NCBI RefSeq assembly: GCF_965229315.1
Contig: NZ_CBDDJA010000001.1
Span: 682,001-746,000 of the forward strand
DNA length: 64,000 nt
Reading direction: 5' to 3'
Origin: Pelomonas sp965229315
GTDB taxonomy: Bacteria > Pseudomonadota > Gammaproteobacteria > Burkholderiales > Burkholderiaceae_C
Positions 23,308 through 33,001 of this stretch are shown piece by piece. The translations under genes were made by a program, and so were the position numbers. The stretch's first letter is position 1; each line of letters begins with the position of its first letter. The notes under the pieces are model-generated. The model searched no databases. It saw nothing but the letters and a program-made list of their open reading frames with translations, and had not been told where the DNA came from.

Positions 23308-26130
23308 GTGTCGCAGAACACAAACGGGCCATTCCAACTGACGCGGCGCCGCGTCATCGGCACCGGTGCGGCGGCGGTGACGCTGCTGGTGCATGAGCTG
23401 GCGCTGGCCTTCAAGCCGCCCGCGCTGAAGAACCCGGGTGCCCGGCCGCAGCCGCCAGGCACGCCCGTGCAGCCGCAGACACCGCCCGGCGCGCCCGACT
23501 GGTCCGGCGGCCCCGGCCAGGCGCGCTTTCGCATCGACGGCCTGGCCAAGGTGACGGGCCAGAAGATCTACGCCCGCGACTTCCGCGCCATGGACATGCC
23601 CGGCTGGCCGCAGGCCGAGCGCCCGGCCATGATCCTGCGTGCCACCCAGCCCGGCCTGGTCTTCGCGGGCCTGGACCTGCAGCGCCTGGCTGGTGTGGAC
23701 GCCGTGCCGCTGCTGACCATCACGCAGACGGCGCTCACCGGCTATCCCTGGCCGCAGCGCGACCTGGCCTCGCTGAACCTGCAGCTGCCCTTCTCCAGCG
23801 CCGGCGCCGATGGCGTCTACCAGCTGCTGGTGCCGGTGGGCACGGCGCCGCAGTTCTATGGCCAGCCGGTGGCCATCCTCGTCTTTGCCGACGGCAACGC
23901 CTGGCGCCGCGCCAAGCGGGCGCTGCAGTTCCAGCCCGGCGTCGTGCAGACCGGCGGCCTGCCGCCGCCACCGAAGCAGCCCTGGGTGATGGCCTACAGC
24001 CCGGTCAACTACCTGACGCGTTATGAGGCGCCCGGCGTCGAGCCCTTCTCGCAGGTGCAGGTGGGCTACGCGTCCGACCCCTACCAGCCCGACTCCAGCA
24101 GCCAGCCCTACAACAGCACCGCGCGCCGCCTGCGTGGGCGCATCGACACCGCGCTGCAGGCGCCCAGCGCCGATGTGCTGCAGCTCGGCGGCAGCTATTC
24201 GACGCAGGTGCTGGACCCGATGTTCATGGAGCCCGAGGCCGGCCTGGCCTGGCTGGACCGTTCGGCGCAGGGCACGCTGAACCTCGTGCTGGGCACCCAG
24301 GCCACCAACGGCGACTCGGGCGACAGCCTGGCGCTGTTCGGCAAGGACTGCCCCATCCAGGTCACGACCGTGGTGCTGAACTCCTGCTACCCCGGCGGCG
24401 GCTTCGGCGGGCGCGACGTGTCCACCTTCCCCACGCTGCTGGCCGTCACGGCCGCGCTGGCCGACGGCCCGGTGCGCATCGCCCAGGACCGCTACGAGCA
24501 GTTCCAGGGCGGGCTCAAGCAGCTGGCCAGCCGCATCACGCAGCGCATCGCGGTGGATGCGAAGACGGGCCGGTTCATCGCCTTCGGCAGCCAGCAGGTG
24601 CTGCCGGCCGGCGGGCAGAACAACTACAGCCAGTTCGTCGCCATGCTGGCGGCCTATTGCGGCCTGAGCGGCTACGACATCAAGCAGGCCTATGTGGACG
24701 CCATCGCCCAGCCCAGCACGGGGGTCGTGGCCGGCTCCATGCGCGGCTTCGGCGGGCCGCAGGCCAGCTTCGCCGTCGAGACGCTGGTGGACGAGGTGGC
24801 CGTGGCGCTCAAGCGCGACCCCATCGCGCTGCGCGAGCTCAATGCGCTGCGCGAGGGCGACCGCACCATCACCGGCGCGCCGCTGACCCAGGCGATGGCG
24901 CTGCGCGAGATCTGCCGCCGCTCGCGCGAGCACGCGCTGTGGCGCGACCGCGAGGCCGTCCAACGCCGCAAGGCGCGCGAGGGGGTGCGCTACGGCGTCG
25001 GCTTCGCGCTGGCCAACCAGGCCTATGGCACGGGCAAGGACGGCGTCATGGCCGAGGTCGCCATGGACGCCGCCGGCCGCTTCGCGGTCCGCACCAACTG
25101 CGTCGACATGGGCAACGGCTCGGCCACGACGCTGGCCATCTCCACCGCCGCCTGGCTGGGCCACAACGCGCACGACATCGTCATGGGCGATGTCGGCAGC
25201 TTCAACGCGCTGGACGTCAGCACCTATGCGGGCGGCGACTGGAGCAAGCCCAACTGGACGGCGGGCTTCGCCATGTCCAGCAGCGCCTGCCTGACGGCTT
25301 TCCACCAGGTGCACGTCACCGAGCAGGCCAGCCGCGTGCTGTTCCAGGCCGGGCTGCTGCCCGCGGCGGCGGCGCTCTGGGGCGTGCCGCTGGCGCAGGT
25401 GCAGGGCAGGACGCGGTGGGACGCCGGGCGTCTCGTCGCCCCCGGCCTGGCGCCGCTGCCGCTGCAGGCGCTGGCCGCCCAGGTCCACCAGGCCGGGCTG
25501 ACCTCGGCCGCCATGGTGCATGGCCTGTACGAAGGCTCGTGGGTGGCCGGCACCTATGCCGTGCCGGCCGGGCCGCCGCTGCAACTGCCCATCGACGGGC
25601 TGTCGCTGCGCGCCGCCGGCCAGTCGACCTGGACGCCGGTGCTGCGCCAGCATGTGATCCCGCCCAAGCCCGAGGCGGCGCTGTACGGCCGCAGCCTGTA
25701 TGCGCCGTCGGGCGTGCTGGTGGCCGTCGAGATCGGGCCGCGCAACTTCGCGCCGCGCGTCGTCGACGTGCAGCTGCTGGTGGACGCCGGCAAGGTGTTG
25801 CAACCCGACCTGCTGCTGGGCCAGGCCCAGGGCGGCATCGCCATGGGCATCGGCTATGCGCTGCTGGAGGACCTGCCGCTGGAGGCGGGGGGCGCGGGTG
25901 ACGGGCGCTGGAACCTGGACCGTTATCACGTCGCGCTGAGTGCGGACCTGCCCTTGGCGCGCATGGGCATCACGCCCCTGCCCACCGGCGAGACCACTGC
26001 CAAGGGCATCGCCGAGGCGGTGCTGTGCCCCATCGCGCCGGCCATCGGCAATGCGATTGCGCATGCGACGGGGAAGCGGTTTCGGGCGTTGCCGATCACG
26101 GCGGCGGACATTGCGAGGGCTTTGGCATGA
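23308..26130 (+). CDS. Periplasmic molybdenum dehydrogenase, large (Moco) subunit of the xanthine dehydrogenase family
   Basis: A 940-residue protein with a GTG start; AGGGAG at 23296-23301 is 6 bases upstream. A twin-arginine leader (LTRRRVIGTGAAAVTLLVHE) marks export in folded form. The body is of the IorB/aldehyde-oxidase class: YPGGGFGGRD, GSMRGFGGPQASFAVE and the C-terminal GETTAKGIAEAVLCPIAPAIGNAI, whose glutamate is at the position of the catalytic base of xanthine oxidase. It binds the molybdopterin cytosine dinucleotide cofactor in known relatives and oxidises aldehydes or N-heterocycles; the substrate here is unknown. It is longer than IorB proteins usually are. The 2Fe-2S partner is encoded downstream, but 618 bases away beyond a dispersed repeat. 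Confidence 0.87.
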   Translation: MSQNTNGPFQLTRRRVIGTGAAAVTLLVHELALAFKPPALKNPGARPQPPGTPVQPQTPPGAPDWSGGPGQARFRIDGLAKVTGQKIYARDFRAMDMPGWPQAERPAMILRATQPGLVFAGLDLQRLAGVDAVPLLTITQTALTGYPWPQRDLASLNLQLPFSSAGADGVYQLLVPVGTAPQFYGQPVAILVFADGNAWRRAKRALQFQPGVVQTGGLPPPPKQPWVMAYSPVNYLTRYEAPGVEPFSQVQVGYASDPYQPDSSSQPYNSTARRLRGRIDTALQAPSADVLQLGGSYSTQVLDPMFMEPEAGLAWLDRSAQGTLNLVLGTQATNGDSGDSLALFGKDCPIQVTTVVLNSCYPGGGFGGRDVSTFPTLLAVTAALADGPVRIAQDRYEQFQGGLKQLASRITQRIAVDAKTGRFIAFGSQQVLPAGGQNNYSQFVAMLAAYCGLSGYDIKQAYVDAIAQPSTGVVAGSMRGFGGPQASFAVETLVDEVAVALKRDPIALRELNALREGDRTITGAPLTQAMALREICRRSREHALWRDREAVQRRKAREGVRYGVGFALANQAYGTGKDGVMAEVAMDAAGRFAVRTNCVDMGNGSATTLAISTAAWLGHNAHDIVMGDVGSFNALDVSTYAGGDWSKPNWTAGFAMSSSACLTAFHQVHVTEQASRVLFQAGLLPAAAALWGVPLAQVQGRTRWDAGRLVAPGLAPLPLQALAAQVHQAGLTSAAMVHGLYEGSWVAGTYAVPAGPPLQLPIDGLSLRAAGQSTWTPVLRQHVIPPKPEAALYGRSLYAPSGVLVAVEIGPRNFAPRVVDVQLLVDAGKVLQPDLLLGQAQGGIAMGIGYALLEDLPLEAGGAGDGRWNLDRYHVALSADLPLARMGITPLPTGETTAKGIAEAVLCPIAPAIGNAIAHATGKRFRALPITAADIARALA

Positions 26131-26152
26131 GCGGGTTGTTGGCCAGGCCCAG

Positions 26153-26693
26153 CGGGGATTTCGCCCCCGCGGGCGACCTACTTTTTGCGCCGCCAAAAAG
26201 TAGGCAAAAAGCTCTCCCCTGCGAAACCGCCCCTGTCGGGGTCCCCTGCGATGCTCGAAGCCCGGGGCCGCGCCCAACTCGCTTCGCTACGCTGCGCTCA
26301 AACAAAGGGGCGCGAAGTCAGTGGTTGATGCTCGCTGCGCTCGCGCCCCGGGCTTCTGCGCTTCTCGGCGGTTTAGAAGGGGAGGCCCCAGAACAGCCGA
26401 ACAGCCAACAGCCAAACCCGAAGTCCGGGCGATGGATGTATTTCTGCTTGCCCCCTTTTAGCCCCGCCGAGGAACGGAAGACCCGAAGCCCGTTCGCGCA
26501 GCGAACTTCAAGTTCTGACTCGCGACGCCTGTCTGAGCAGAGCGTAGCGGCGCGAGTTCGGCGCGGGGCTTCGGGGCTGAGTACCGCAGGGAACCCGAAG
26601 CGCAGCGAAGGGCGGGGCGGTCAGGGGGGAGCTTTTTGCTTACTTTTTGGCGGCCCAAAAAGTGAGTCGCCCGCCGGGGCGAACTCCCGGCAC
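26153..26693. repeat. Dispersed intergenic element, copy A, with terminal hairpins
   Basis: This fills nearly all of the 618-base gap between the two dehydrogenase subunit genes. Both ends carry CGGGGATTTCGCC/GGGGCGAAcTCCCGG-type arms next to a hairpin: CCTACTTTTTG/CAAAAAGTAGG (26177-26204) and ACTTTTTGG/CCAAAAAGT (26642-26663). The inner part includes blocks such as GCTTCTCGGCGGTTTAGAAG. The same element lies inverted at 45909-46312. Open frames run through it but their products differ between copies and look non-coding. The hairpins could act as terminators and so limit read-through from the large subunit to the small one. Confidence 0.85.
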
Positions 26694-26748
26694 CACGCTT
26701 GGAAAGGAGCAACTGCGGCGAGCAGCCAGCACCACAAGGGGTCGAACC

Positions 26749-27273
26749 ATGACTGACCAAGTCACAGTCCAATTCAACGTCAACGGCCACCCCGTCAACA
26801 CGACGGTCCCCACCGACCTCCCTCTCGTCGACTTCCTGCGCGAAGAGCTGGGCCTCAGCGGCACCCGCCTGTGCTGTGGCATCGGCGTCTGCAAGGCCTG
26901 CACCGTGGCCGCGCGCCGCGTGCCCGGCAGCCAGGCGCAACCCCTGCTCGCCTGCTCCACGCCGGTGGCGCTGCTGCAAGGCCAGTCGATCACCACCGTT
27001 GAAGGCACCGGCAGCATGGTGCAGCCGAGCAAGGTCCAGCAGGCCTTCCTCGACCACTTCGCCTTCCAGTGCGGCTACTGCACGCCCGGCTTCGTCATGG
27101 CCACAGAGATGCTGCTCGGCCGCCTGCGCGCGCAGCCCGTCCGGCGCGAGCAGCTCGACGCCGCCATCGAGGACGCGGTGGGCCAGCACATCTGCCGCTG
27201 CACGGGCTACGCCCGCTACCACCAGGCCATCCGCGCCGTGGTGCTGGCGGAGAAAGGCCTGGTGACGGCATGA
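26749..27273 (+). CDS. 2Fe-2S subunit of the molybdenum dehydrogenase
   Basis: A 174-residue protein of the xanthine dehydrogenase small-subunit family. The N-terminal plant-ferredoxin-like cluster motif reads GTRLCCGIGVCKAC with a later CS, and the C-terminal helical domain has the second cluster motif CGYCTPGF and CRCTGY. It should pass electrons from the molybdenum centre of the large subunit to a further acceptor. It has no signal peptide, as usual for this class, in which the large subunit's Tat leader exports the complex. The stop overlaps the start of the di-heme cytochrome gene (ATGA at 27270-27273), which points to that protein as the acceptor. Confidence 0.93.
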   Translation: MTDQVTVQFNVNGHPVNTTVPTDLPLVDFLREELGLSGTRLCCGIGVCKACTVAARRVPGSQAQPLLACSTPVALLQGQSITTVEGTGSMVQPSKVQQAFLDHFAFQCGYCTPGFVMATEMLLGRLRAQPVRREQLDAAIEDAVGQHICRCTGYARYHQAIRAVVLAEKGLVTA

Positions 27274-28277
27274 GAGCCTTGTTGTTGCTGTTGCCACTGC
27301 TCGCGGGCACCGCCCGGGCCGAGACGCTGTTCGAGTACGGCCGCCAGTGCGCCGCGCAGATCAGCGAGATCCCGGCGTTCAGCTGCATGGCGGGCGAAGA
27401 GATTCCCATCACCGTCGATGGCAAACCCGTGCCCGCGCAACCGGCGCCGGCCACCTGCGACCGCCCCTCCCTGCTGCCGCAGAACGACGCCGGCAGCCAG
27501 GGCCAATGCGTGCCCGGCAGCCGCGCCCTGGTGCTGCGCGACGACAAGGCCGCGCAGATCAGCGCCGTCTGCCGCAAGCAGGTCGCGCGGCCCGCGGGCA
27601 GCCCGCTGTTCGATGAGATCAACGTCATCTCGCACAGCCTGAAGAACGGCAAGACCTGCTGGTTCACCGCCAAGGCCCGGGCGCCGTTGAGCGAAGGCGC
27701 CGGCATCGACGGCCGCTGGGTGCCGTCGCCCAGCACGCTGACGCTCAGGCCCGCGCCGCCCGGCCCGGACGGCGTGAAGGCGCCGCCGGCCGACAAGCTC
27801 TGGCTCTCGCCCGCCAAGGTCGCCGGGAGCCAGCCCGCGTGCATCAGCTGCCACGACAGCGGCCCGTTCATGTACAGCCCCTACATTGCGCAGACCACGC
27901 AACTGCCCGGCGACCCGTTCGGCTTCTACGAGCCCAAGGCCATCGGCGCGGACTTCAAGAAGGCGTGGGCCAGGCTCGACGCCTTCGGCATCACCACGCG
28001 CGGCAACACCTGCACGGCCTGCCACCGCATGGGCAACATGAACTCCTGCCAGGTGGCGATGAAGCAGTCGACGGGCCGCGCGCCGCAACCCGGCGGCGAC
28101 GACTGGTCCAAGCAGTTCCCCCAGTCGCACTGGATGAGCCCGGGCAACCTGCACAGCCCCGCGCAGTGGAACGAGCAGTTCGCGGACAGCCTGAAGAAGC
28201 TGGCGGCGTGTTGCGAGAACCCGCAGGGGGCGGGGTGCCAGGTGGTGGAGTACAGGTCTAAATTGCAGAAGCGATAG
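27270..28277 (+). CDS. Exported di-heme c-type cytochrome
   Basis: A 335-residue protein with a signal peptide (MRALLLLLPLLAGTARA). Two CXXCH heme attachment sites are visible, CISCH at about residue 191 and CTACH at about 247, both in the C-terminal half; the N-terminal half is Cys-rich (at least five more cysteines) and of unknown fold. It is translationally coupled to the 2Fe-2S subunit and is therefore the likely electron acceptor that links the dehydrogenase to the respiratory chain. No close family is recognised, and the hemes are placed in an unusually large protein for a simple cytochrome c. Heme ligation beyond the histidines cannot be assigned. Confidence 0.75.
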   Translation: MRALLLLLPLLAGTARAETLFEYGRQCAAQISEIPAFSCMAGEEIPITVDGKPVPAQPAPATCDRPSLLPQNDAGSQGQCVPGSRALVLRDDKAAQISAVCRKQVARPAGSPLFDEINVISHSLKNGKTCWFTAKARAPLSEGAGIDGRWVPSPSTLTLRPAPPGPDGVKAPPADKLWLSPAKVAGSQPACISCHDSGPFMYSPYIAQTTQLPGDPFGFYEPKAIGADFKKAWARLDAFGITTRGNTCTACHRMGNMNSCQVAMKQSTGRAPQPGGDDWSKQFPQSHWMSPGNLHSPAQWNEQFADSLKKLAACCENPQGAGCQVVEYRSKLQKR

Positions 28278-28297
28278 ACCATCAACAGGGAGCCTTG

Positions 28298-28867
28298 GTG
28301 GATTGCCTTACTTTTATAAGCAAGATCATTGAAGCACTGGCATGGCCCGCCACAGTGATTACGCTGCTTTGGATGATCCGCAAAGAGTTGCCTCAGATCG
28401 CCAGCTCTCTGCGGAGGTTGAAATACAAAGACGTGGAACTTGAGTTTGGAGAAGCAGCGAAGCAGTTAGCGGCCGAGGTCAAAGAGGCGGTTCCTCAGGA
28501 TGATCCGAAGCCAAATCTGACGATAGGTCTAGCTACGCGGTCAGATGCACAAGAGAGGCTACAGACGCTAGCCGGGCTGGCACCTAGGTCCGCAATCCTG
28601 GAAGCTTGGTTGCTGGTGGAATCCGCTGCCGCAGATGCCATCAGACGGACAGGGCTGGATACCATGCCCGGACCGCAGAACCTGATGCAGAGACTCCAAA
28701 AAGGGGGGCTGCTCCGACCGCGGCAAATGGGAGTCTTCGAAAATCTTCGGCGATTGAGAAATGAAGCGGTGCATTCGGCAGACGCCATTTTTTCCCAAGA
28801 GGCAGTGCTGAGCTATGTGGAATCGGCCGTGACGATGGCCGCATATTTGGAAGAGCTGGGCGATTGA
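28298..28867 (+). CDS. Membrane-anchored DUF4145 (HEPN-like) protein, low G+C
   Basis: A 189-residue protein with one N-terminal membrane helix (about residues 11-27), a charged linker, and a C-terminal all-helical domain (about 85-187) that looks like DUF4145: ILEAWLLVESAAADAIRR and LRRLRNEAVHSAD. The latter gives Arg154-x4-His159, the RNxxxH motif of HEPN-fold ribonucleases. The GTG at 28298 is favoured by AGGGAG 5 bases upstream; a TTG directly before it is the alternative. Base composition is near half A+T by eye, clearly below its neighbours, with rarer codons, so the gene was probably acquired. It stands 20 bases after the cytochrome gene but shows no functional link to it. RNase activity is inference from the motif only. 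Confidence 0.7.
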   Translation: MDCLTFISKIIEALAWPATVITLLWMIRKELPQIASSLRRLKYKDVELEFGEAAKQLAAEVKEAVPQDDPKPNLTIGLATRSDAQERLQTLAGLAPRSAILEAWLLVESAAADAIRRTGLDTMPGPQNLMQRLQKGGLLRPRQMGVFENLRRLRNEAVHSADAIFSQEAVLSYVESAVTMAAYLEELGD

Positions 28868-28900
28868 AACGCCCTCAAGTTGCATGGCTCGCCGCTCAAT

Positions 28901-29581
28901 TCAGCCCCTCGCGAATTTCATCAACCGCCCTCGGTAATTCGCCCTCCCCGCCTCCGCACCCAGCAGCGTCTCGCTGAACTCGAACCCCAGCGCCGCCATC
29001 CGCTTGCCGAACGCCGCGCGGTTGCCGCGGTTGGGGTCGACGATGAGCAGCTCGCAGCGCGGCAGCGCATGCTTGTCGATGAAGGCCGCCAGCGCGCCGC
29101 CGTCGTCGCGTTCATAGAGCACGTCGCTGCCGACGATGAGGTCGAAGCGGCCTTGCACACGCGGTGCACCGTGCTCGGCGGCCACGGCGTCCTCGCTCCA
29201 GTCGCCGTGGCAGTAGCGCATCGGCGCGAGGTCGTTCAGGCGCAGGTTCTCCAGCAGGAAGGCGCCCGCCAGCGGGTGGATGTCGCTGGCCGTCATTTCG
29301 GCGCCGCGGCGGTGGCAGACGAGGCTGGCCAGCGCCAGGCCGCAGCCGATCTCCAGGATGCGCTCGCCCTCGGGCAGCGGCTTTACCGCCATCGCCGCGG
29401 CCAGGTGCAGTCCCGAGGGCCAGACCTGGCCGAACAGCGGCCACTGCGCCGATGAGATGCCCAGGGCCTCGGCCGCACCGGCCGGGTCGACGAACTGTTG
29501 GGTGTCCAGCAGCGAGCGGATGTGCAGAGCCGACGCTCCGTCGATGGCGAGCGTCTGGACTTTGACTTCATAGCCGGGCAT
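28901..29581 (-). CDS. Class I SAM-dependent methyltransferase
   Basis: A 226-residue protein. Motif I is ILEIGCGLALASLV, followed by the acidic end of the next strand in MTASDIHPLA and the post-motif FDLIVGSDVLYERDD, all typical of seven-strand methyltransferases. The group resembles the METTL21/EEF-type protein lysine methyltransferases (SDVLYE where those have ADVxY), but the target is unknown. GGAGG lies 7-8 bases before the ATG at 29581; longer in-frame extensions are rejected because they read as unrelated low-complexity sequence. It faces the DUF4145 gene tail to tail. Confidence 0.85.
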   Translation of the reverse strand: MPGYEVKVQTLAIDGASALHIRSLLDTQQFVDPAGAAEALGISSAQWPLFGQVWPSGLHLAAAMAVKPLPEGERILEIGCGLALASLVCHRRGAEMTASDIHPLAGAFLLENLRLNDLAPMRYCHGDWSEDAVAAEHGAPRVQGRFDLIVGSDVLYERDDGGALAAFIDKHALPRCELLIVDPNRGNRAAFGKRMAALGFEFSETLLGAEAGRANYRGRLMKFARG

Positions 29582-29733
29582 TCGCCCTCCGGTTGACCTG
29601 CCGTGATGGATCGGGATTGCAATGCGACACGGGGAGGTCAGCGCCGCTGGTTCACAGCGGCCGGGCGACAGGCCGGCGGGGCAAGACGGGGGTGGCTGCG
29701 CGATGGCAACCGCGGCCAGTGTAGGCGTGTGGC

Positions 29734-30402
29734 TCAGCTCATCAGGCTGTAAGGCCCGCCGCGCTGCAGTGCCTTCTGGTACGCCGGGCGCGCGTGGATG
29801 CGGGCCAGGAAGTCGGCCAGCTTGGGGTAGCTGCTCAGGTTTCCGCCGCGCGCGGCAGCGGCCTCGACGGGGAAGCTCATCTGCACGTCCGCCGCCGTGA
29901 ACTCGGCACCGGCGAACCACGGCCGCGCGGCCAGCTCGCCGTCGAGGAACTTCAGCTGCGCGTCGATGTTGGGCTGCACGAAGCCGGCCAGCACCTTGTC
30001 GGCGATGCCCTTGGCGATGGGCTTGACGAAGAAGGGCATGGGCGTGCGCTTGATCTTGTTGAACACCAGCTTCATCACCAGCGGCGGCATGGCCGAGCCC
30101 TCGGCGAAGTGCATGAAGTAGCGGTAGTGCAGCAGGTCCTGCTCGCCCGTGGGCTTCAGCCGCCCCTGGCCGTAGCGGTCCACCAGGTACTCCAGGATGG
30201 CGCCGCTCTCCGCCACGGTCAGCGCGCCGTCGGTGATGACGGGGCTCTTGCCCAGCGGATGGACCTGCCGCAGCTCGGGCGGCGCGAGCGAGGTCTTGGC
30301 ATCGCGCTCGTAGCGCTTGACCTCGTAGGGCAGGCCCAGTTCTTCAAGCAGCCACAGCACGCGCTGCGAACGGGAGTTGTTCAGGTGGTGGACGGTGATC
30401 AT
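29734..30402 (-). CDS. Glutathione S-transferase family protein
   Basis: A 222-residue cytoplasmic protein. The thioredoxin-like N-terminal domain (1-80) starts MITVHHLNNSRSQRVLWLLEEL; the SRSQR stretch carries the likely active-site serine. The cis-proline motif GKSPVI and the ESGAILEYLVDRY segment complete the glutathione site, and a helical C-terminal domain follows. The type resembles fungal Gtt1-like and bacterial GST-N family proteins. The start is unambiguous. It sits 10 bases downstream of the peptide transporter gene on the same strand, so the two are probably co-transcribed. Confidence 0.92.
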   Translation of the reverse strand: MITVHHLNNSRSQRVLWLLEELGLPYEVKRYERDAKTSLAPPELRQVHPLGKSPVITDGALTVAESGAILEYLVDRYGQGRLKPTGEQDLLHYRYFMHFAEGSAMPPLVMKLVFNKIKRTPMPFFVKPIAKGIADKVLAGFVQPNIDAQLKFLDGELAARPWFAGAEFTAADVQMSFPVEAAAARGGNLSSYPKLADFLARIHARPAYQKALQRGGPYSLMS

Positions 30403-30412
30403 GCGGGCGAGT

Positions 30413-31843
<1,431 letters not shown>

Positions 31844-31963
31844 GAGGAGTCCCGGAAATCTGCAAAGCCGCGACTGTCCACTGCCGCGGTGCGGGTGGCA
31901 ATTCGCAGTCGCCCGCGGGTGCCGGCAGTCATGGGGGCTTTACCCACGGACACAATGCGCCAC

Positions 31964-32992
31964 ATGACATCCAGCCCGCGCATCCTCGTCACCGGCGGCA
32001 GCGGCTACATCGCCGGCGTGCTGATCCGCCAGCTGCTGGCCGCCGGCTGGCAGGTGCACACCACCGTGCGCGACCTGAAGCGCGAGCCGGGGCTGCGCCA
32101 GCGGCTGGGTGTGGCGCCGGGCGACGAGCAGCTGCGCTGCTTTGCCGCCGACCTGCTGGCCGACGCCGGCTGGGCCGAGGCCGCGGCCGGCTGCAGCCAT
32201 GTCGCCCACCTCGCCTCGCCGCTGCCGGCGGGCGTGGCGCGCGACGCCAACGAGCTGATCGTGCCGGCGCGCGACGGTGCGCTGCGGGCGCTGCGCGCCG
32301 CGCGCGATGCCGGCGTGCAGCGCTTCGTGATGACGTCCTCCGTCGCGGCCATCGCCTATGGCCATGGCCCGGGCGAGCACCATTTCGACGAGAGCGACTG
32401 GACGCGGCTGGAGACGCCCGGCGTCCCCGCCTACATCCAGTCCAAGACCCTCGCGGAGCGTGCCGCGCGCGACTGGGTGGCGCGCGAAGGCGGCAGGCTT
32501 GAGTTCTGCACGGTCAACCCGTCCGTCGTGCTCGGGCCCGTGGCCAGTGCGGACTATTCGGCCAGCGTGGTCATCGTGCGCAGCCTGCTGGAGGGCCGCA
32601 TCCCGGCGCTGCCCCACATCGGCTTCGGCATCGTCGACGTGCGCGACGTGGCCGAGCTGCACTGGCGCGCGCTGACCGCGCCCGGCATGGCCGGCGAGCG
32701 CTTCATCGCCTGCGGCGGCTTCCTGTGGCTGCGCGAGGTCGCGGCCATCCTGCGCGCGGAGCTGGGCGAGCAGGCGCGCAAGGTGCCCACGCTGCAGATG
32801 CCCGACTGGGCCGTGCGGCTGCTGGCCAGGGTCAGCCCGACGCTGCGCACGGTGGCCAGCGAACTGGGGACGTTGCGGCACCAGGATGCGACGCATGCGC
32901 GTGACGTGCTGGGCTGGGTGCCGAGGCCGCCGCGGGAAGCCATCGTGGCGACGGCGAGGGATTTGATCGCGCTGGGCGTGCTGAAGCGCTGA
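31964..32992 (+). CDS. NAD(P)-dependent extended short-chain reductase (dihydroflavonol-4-reductase-like)
   Basis: A 342-residue Rossmann-fold enzyme. The nucleotide motif is ILVTGGSGYIAG, followed by VRDLKRE, where the Arg suggests NADP preference. The active site has SSVAAI and the catalytic pair in YIQSK (YxxxK). The closing region resembles dihydroflavonol-4-reductase and cinnamyl-CoA reductase-like bacterial proteins that reduce aldehydes or ketones. An in-frame ATG 9 bases upstream (31955) is an equally possible start; neither has a good ribosome binding site. It converges on an exported protein gene 10 bases away. Confidence 0.9.
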   Translation: MTSSPRILVTGGSGYIAGVLIRQLLAAGWQVHTTVRDLKREPGLRQRLGVAPGDEQLRCFAADLLADAGWAEAAAGCSHVAHLASPLPAGVARDANELIVPARDGALRALRAARDAGVQRFVMTSSVAAIAYGHGPGEHHFDESDWTRLETPGVPAYIQSKTLAERAARDWVAREGGRLEFCTVNPSVVLGPVASADYSASVVIVRSLLEGRIPALPHIGFGIVDVRDVAELHWRALTAPGMAGERFIACGGFLWLREVAAILRAELGEQARKVPTLQMPDWAVRLLARVSPTLRTVASELGTLRHQDATHARDVLGWVPRPPREAIVATARDLIALGVLKR

Positions 32993-33001
32993 GCCGCTGA
33001 T

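Noticed and set aside
21214..26130. A 1638-codon open frame ending as the molybdenum subunit
   Set aside because: The part before 23308 overlaps the GGDEF and M20 genes in another frame and has no family signature. A GTG with a good ribosome binding site at 23308 starts the true gene with a Tat leader.
26131..26756. Open frames through the dispersed repeat (copy A), also at 45773-46624 in copy B
   Set aside because: The predicted products are Pro/Ser/Arg-rich and differ between copies by frame changes, while the DNA hairpins are conserved. This is what a non-coding repeat would show.
31909..31930. A possible further fragment of the dispersed element (AGTCGCCCGCGGGTGCCGG)
   Set aside because: Only about 15 bases match and the hairpin and arms are absent. 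It could arise by chance in this composition.
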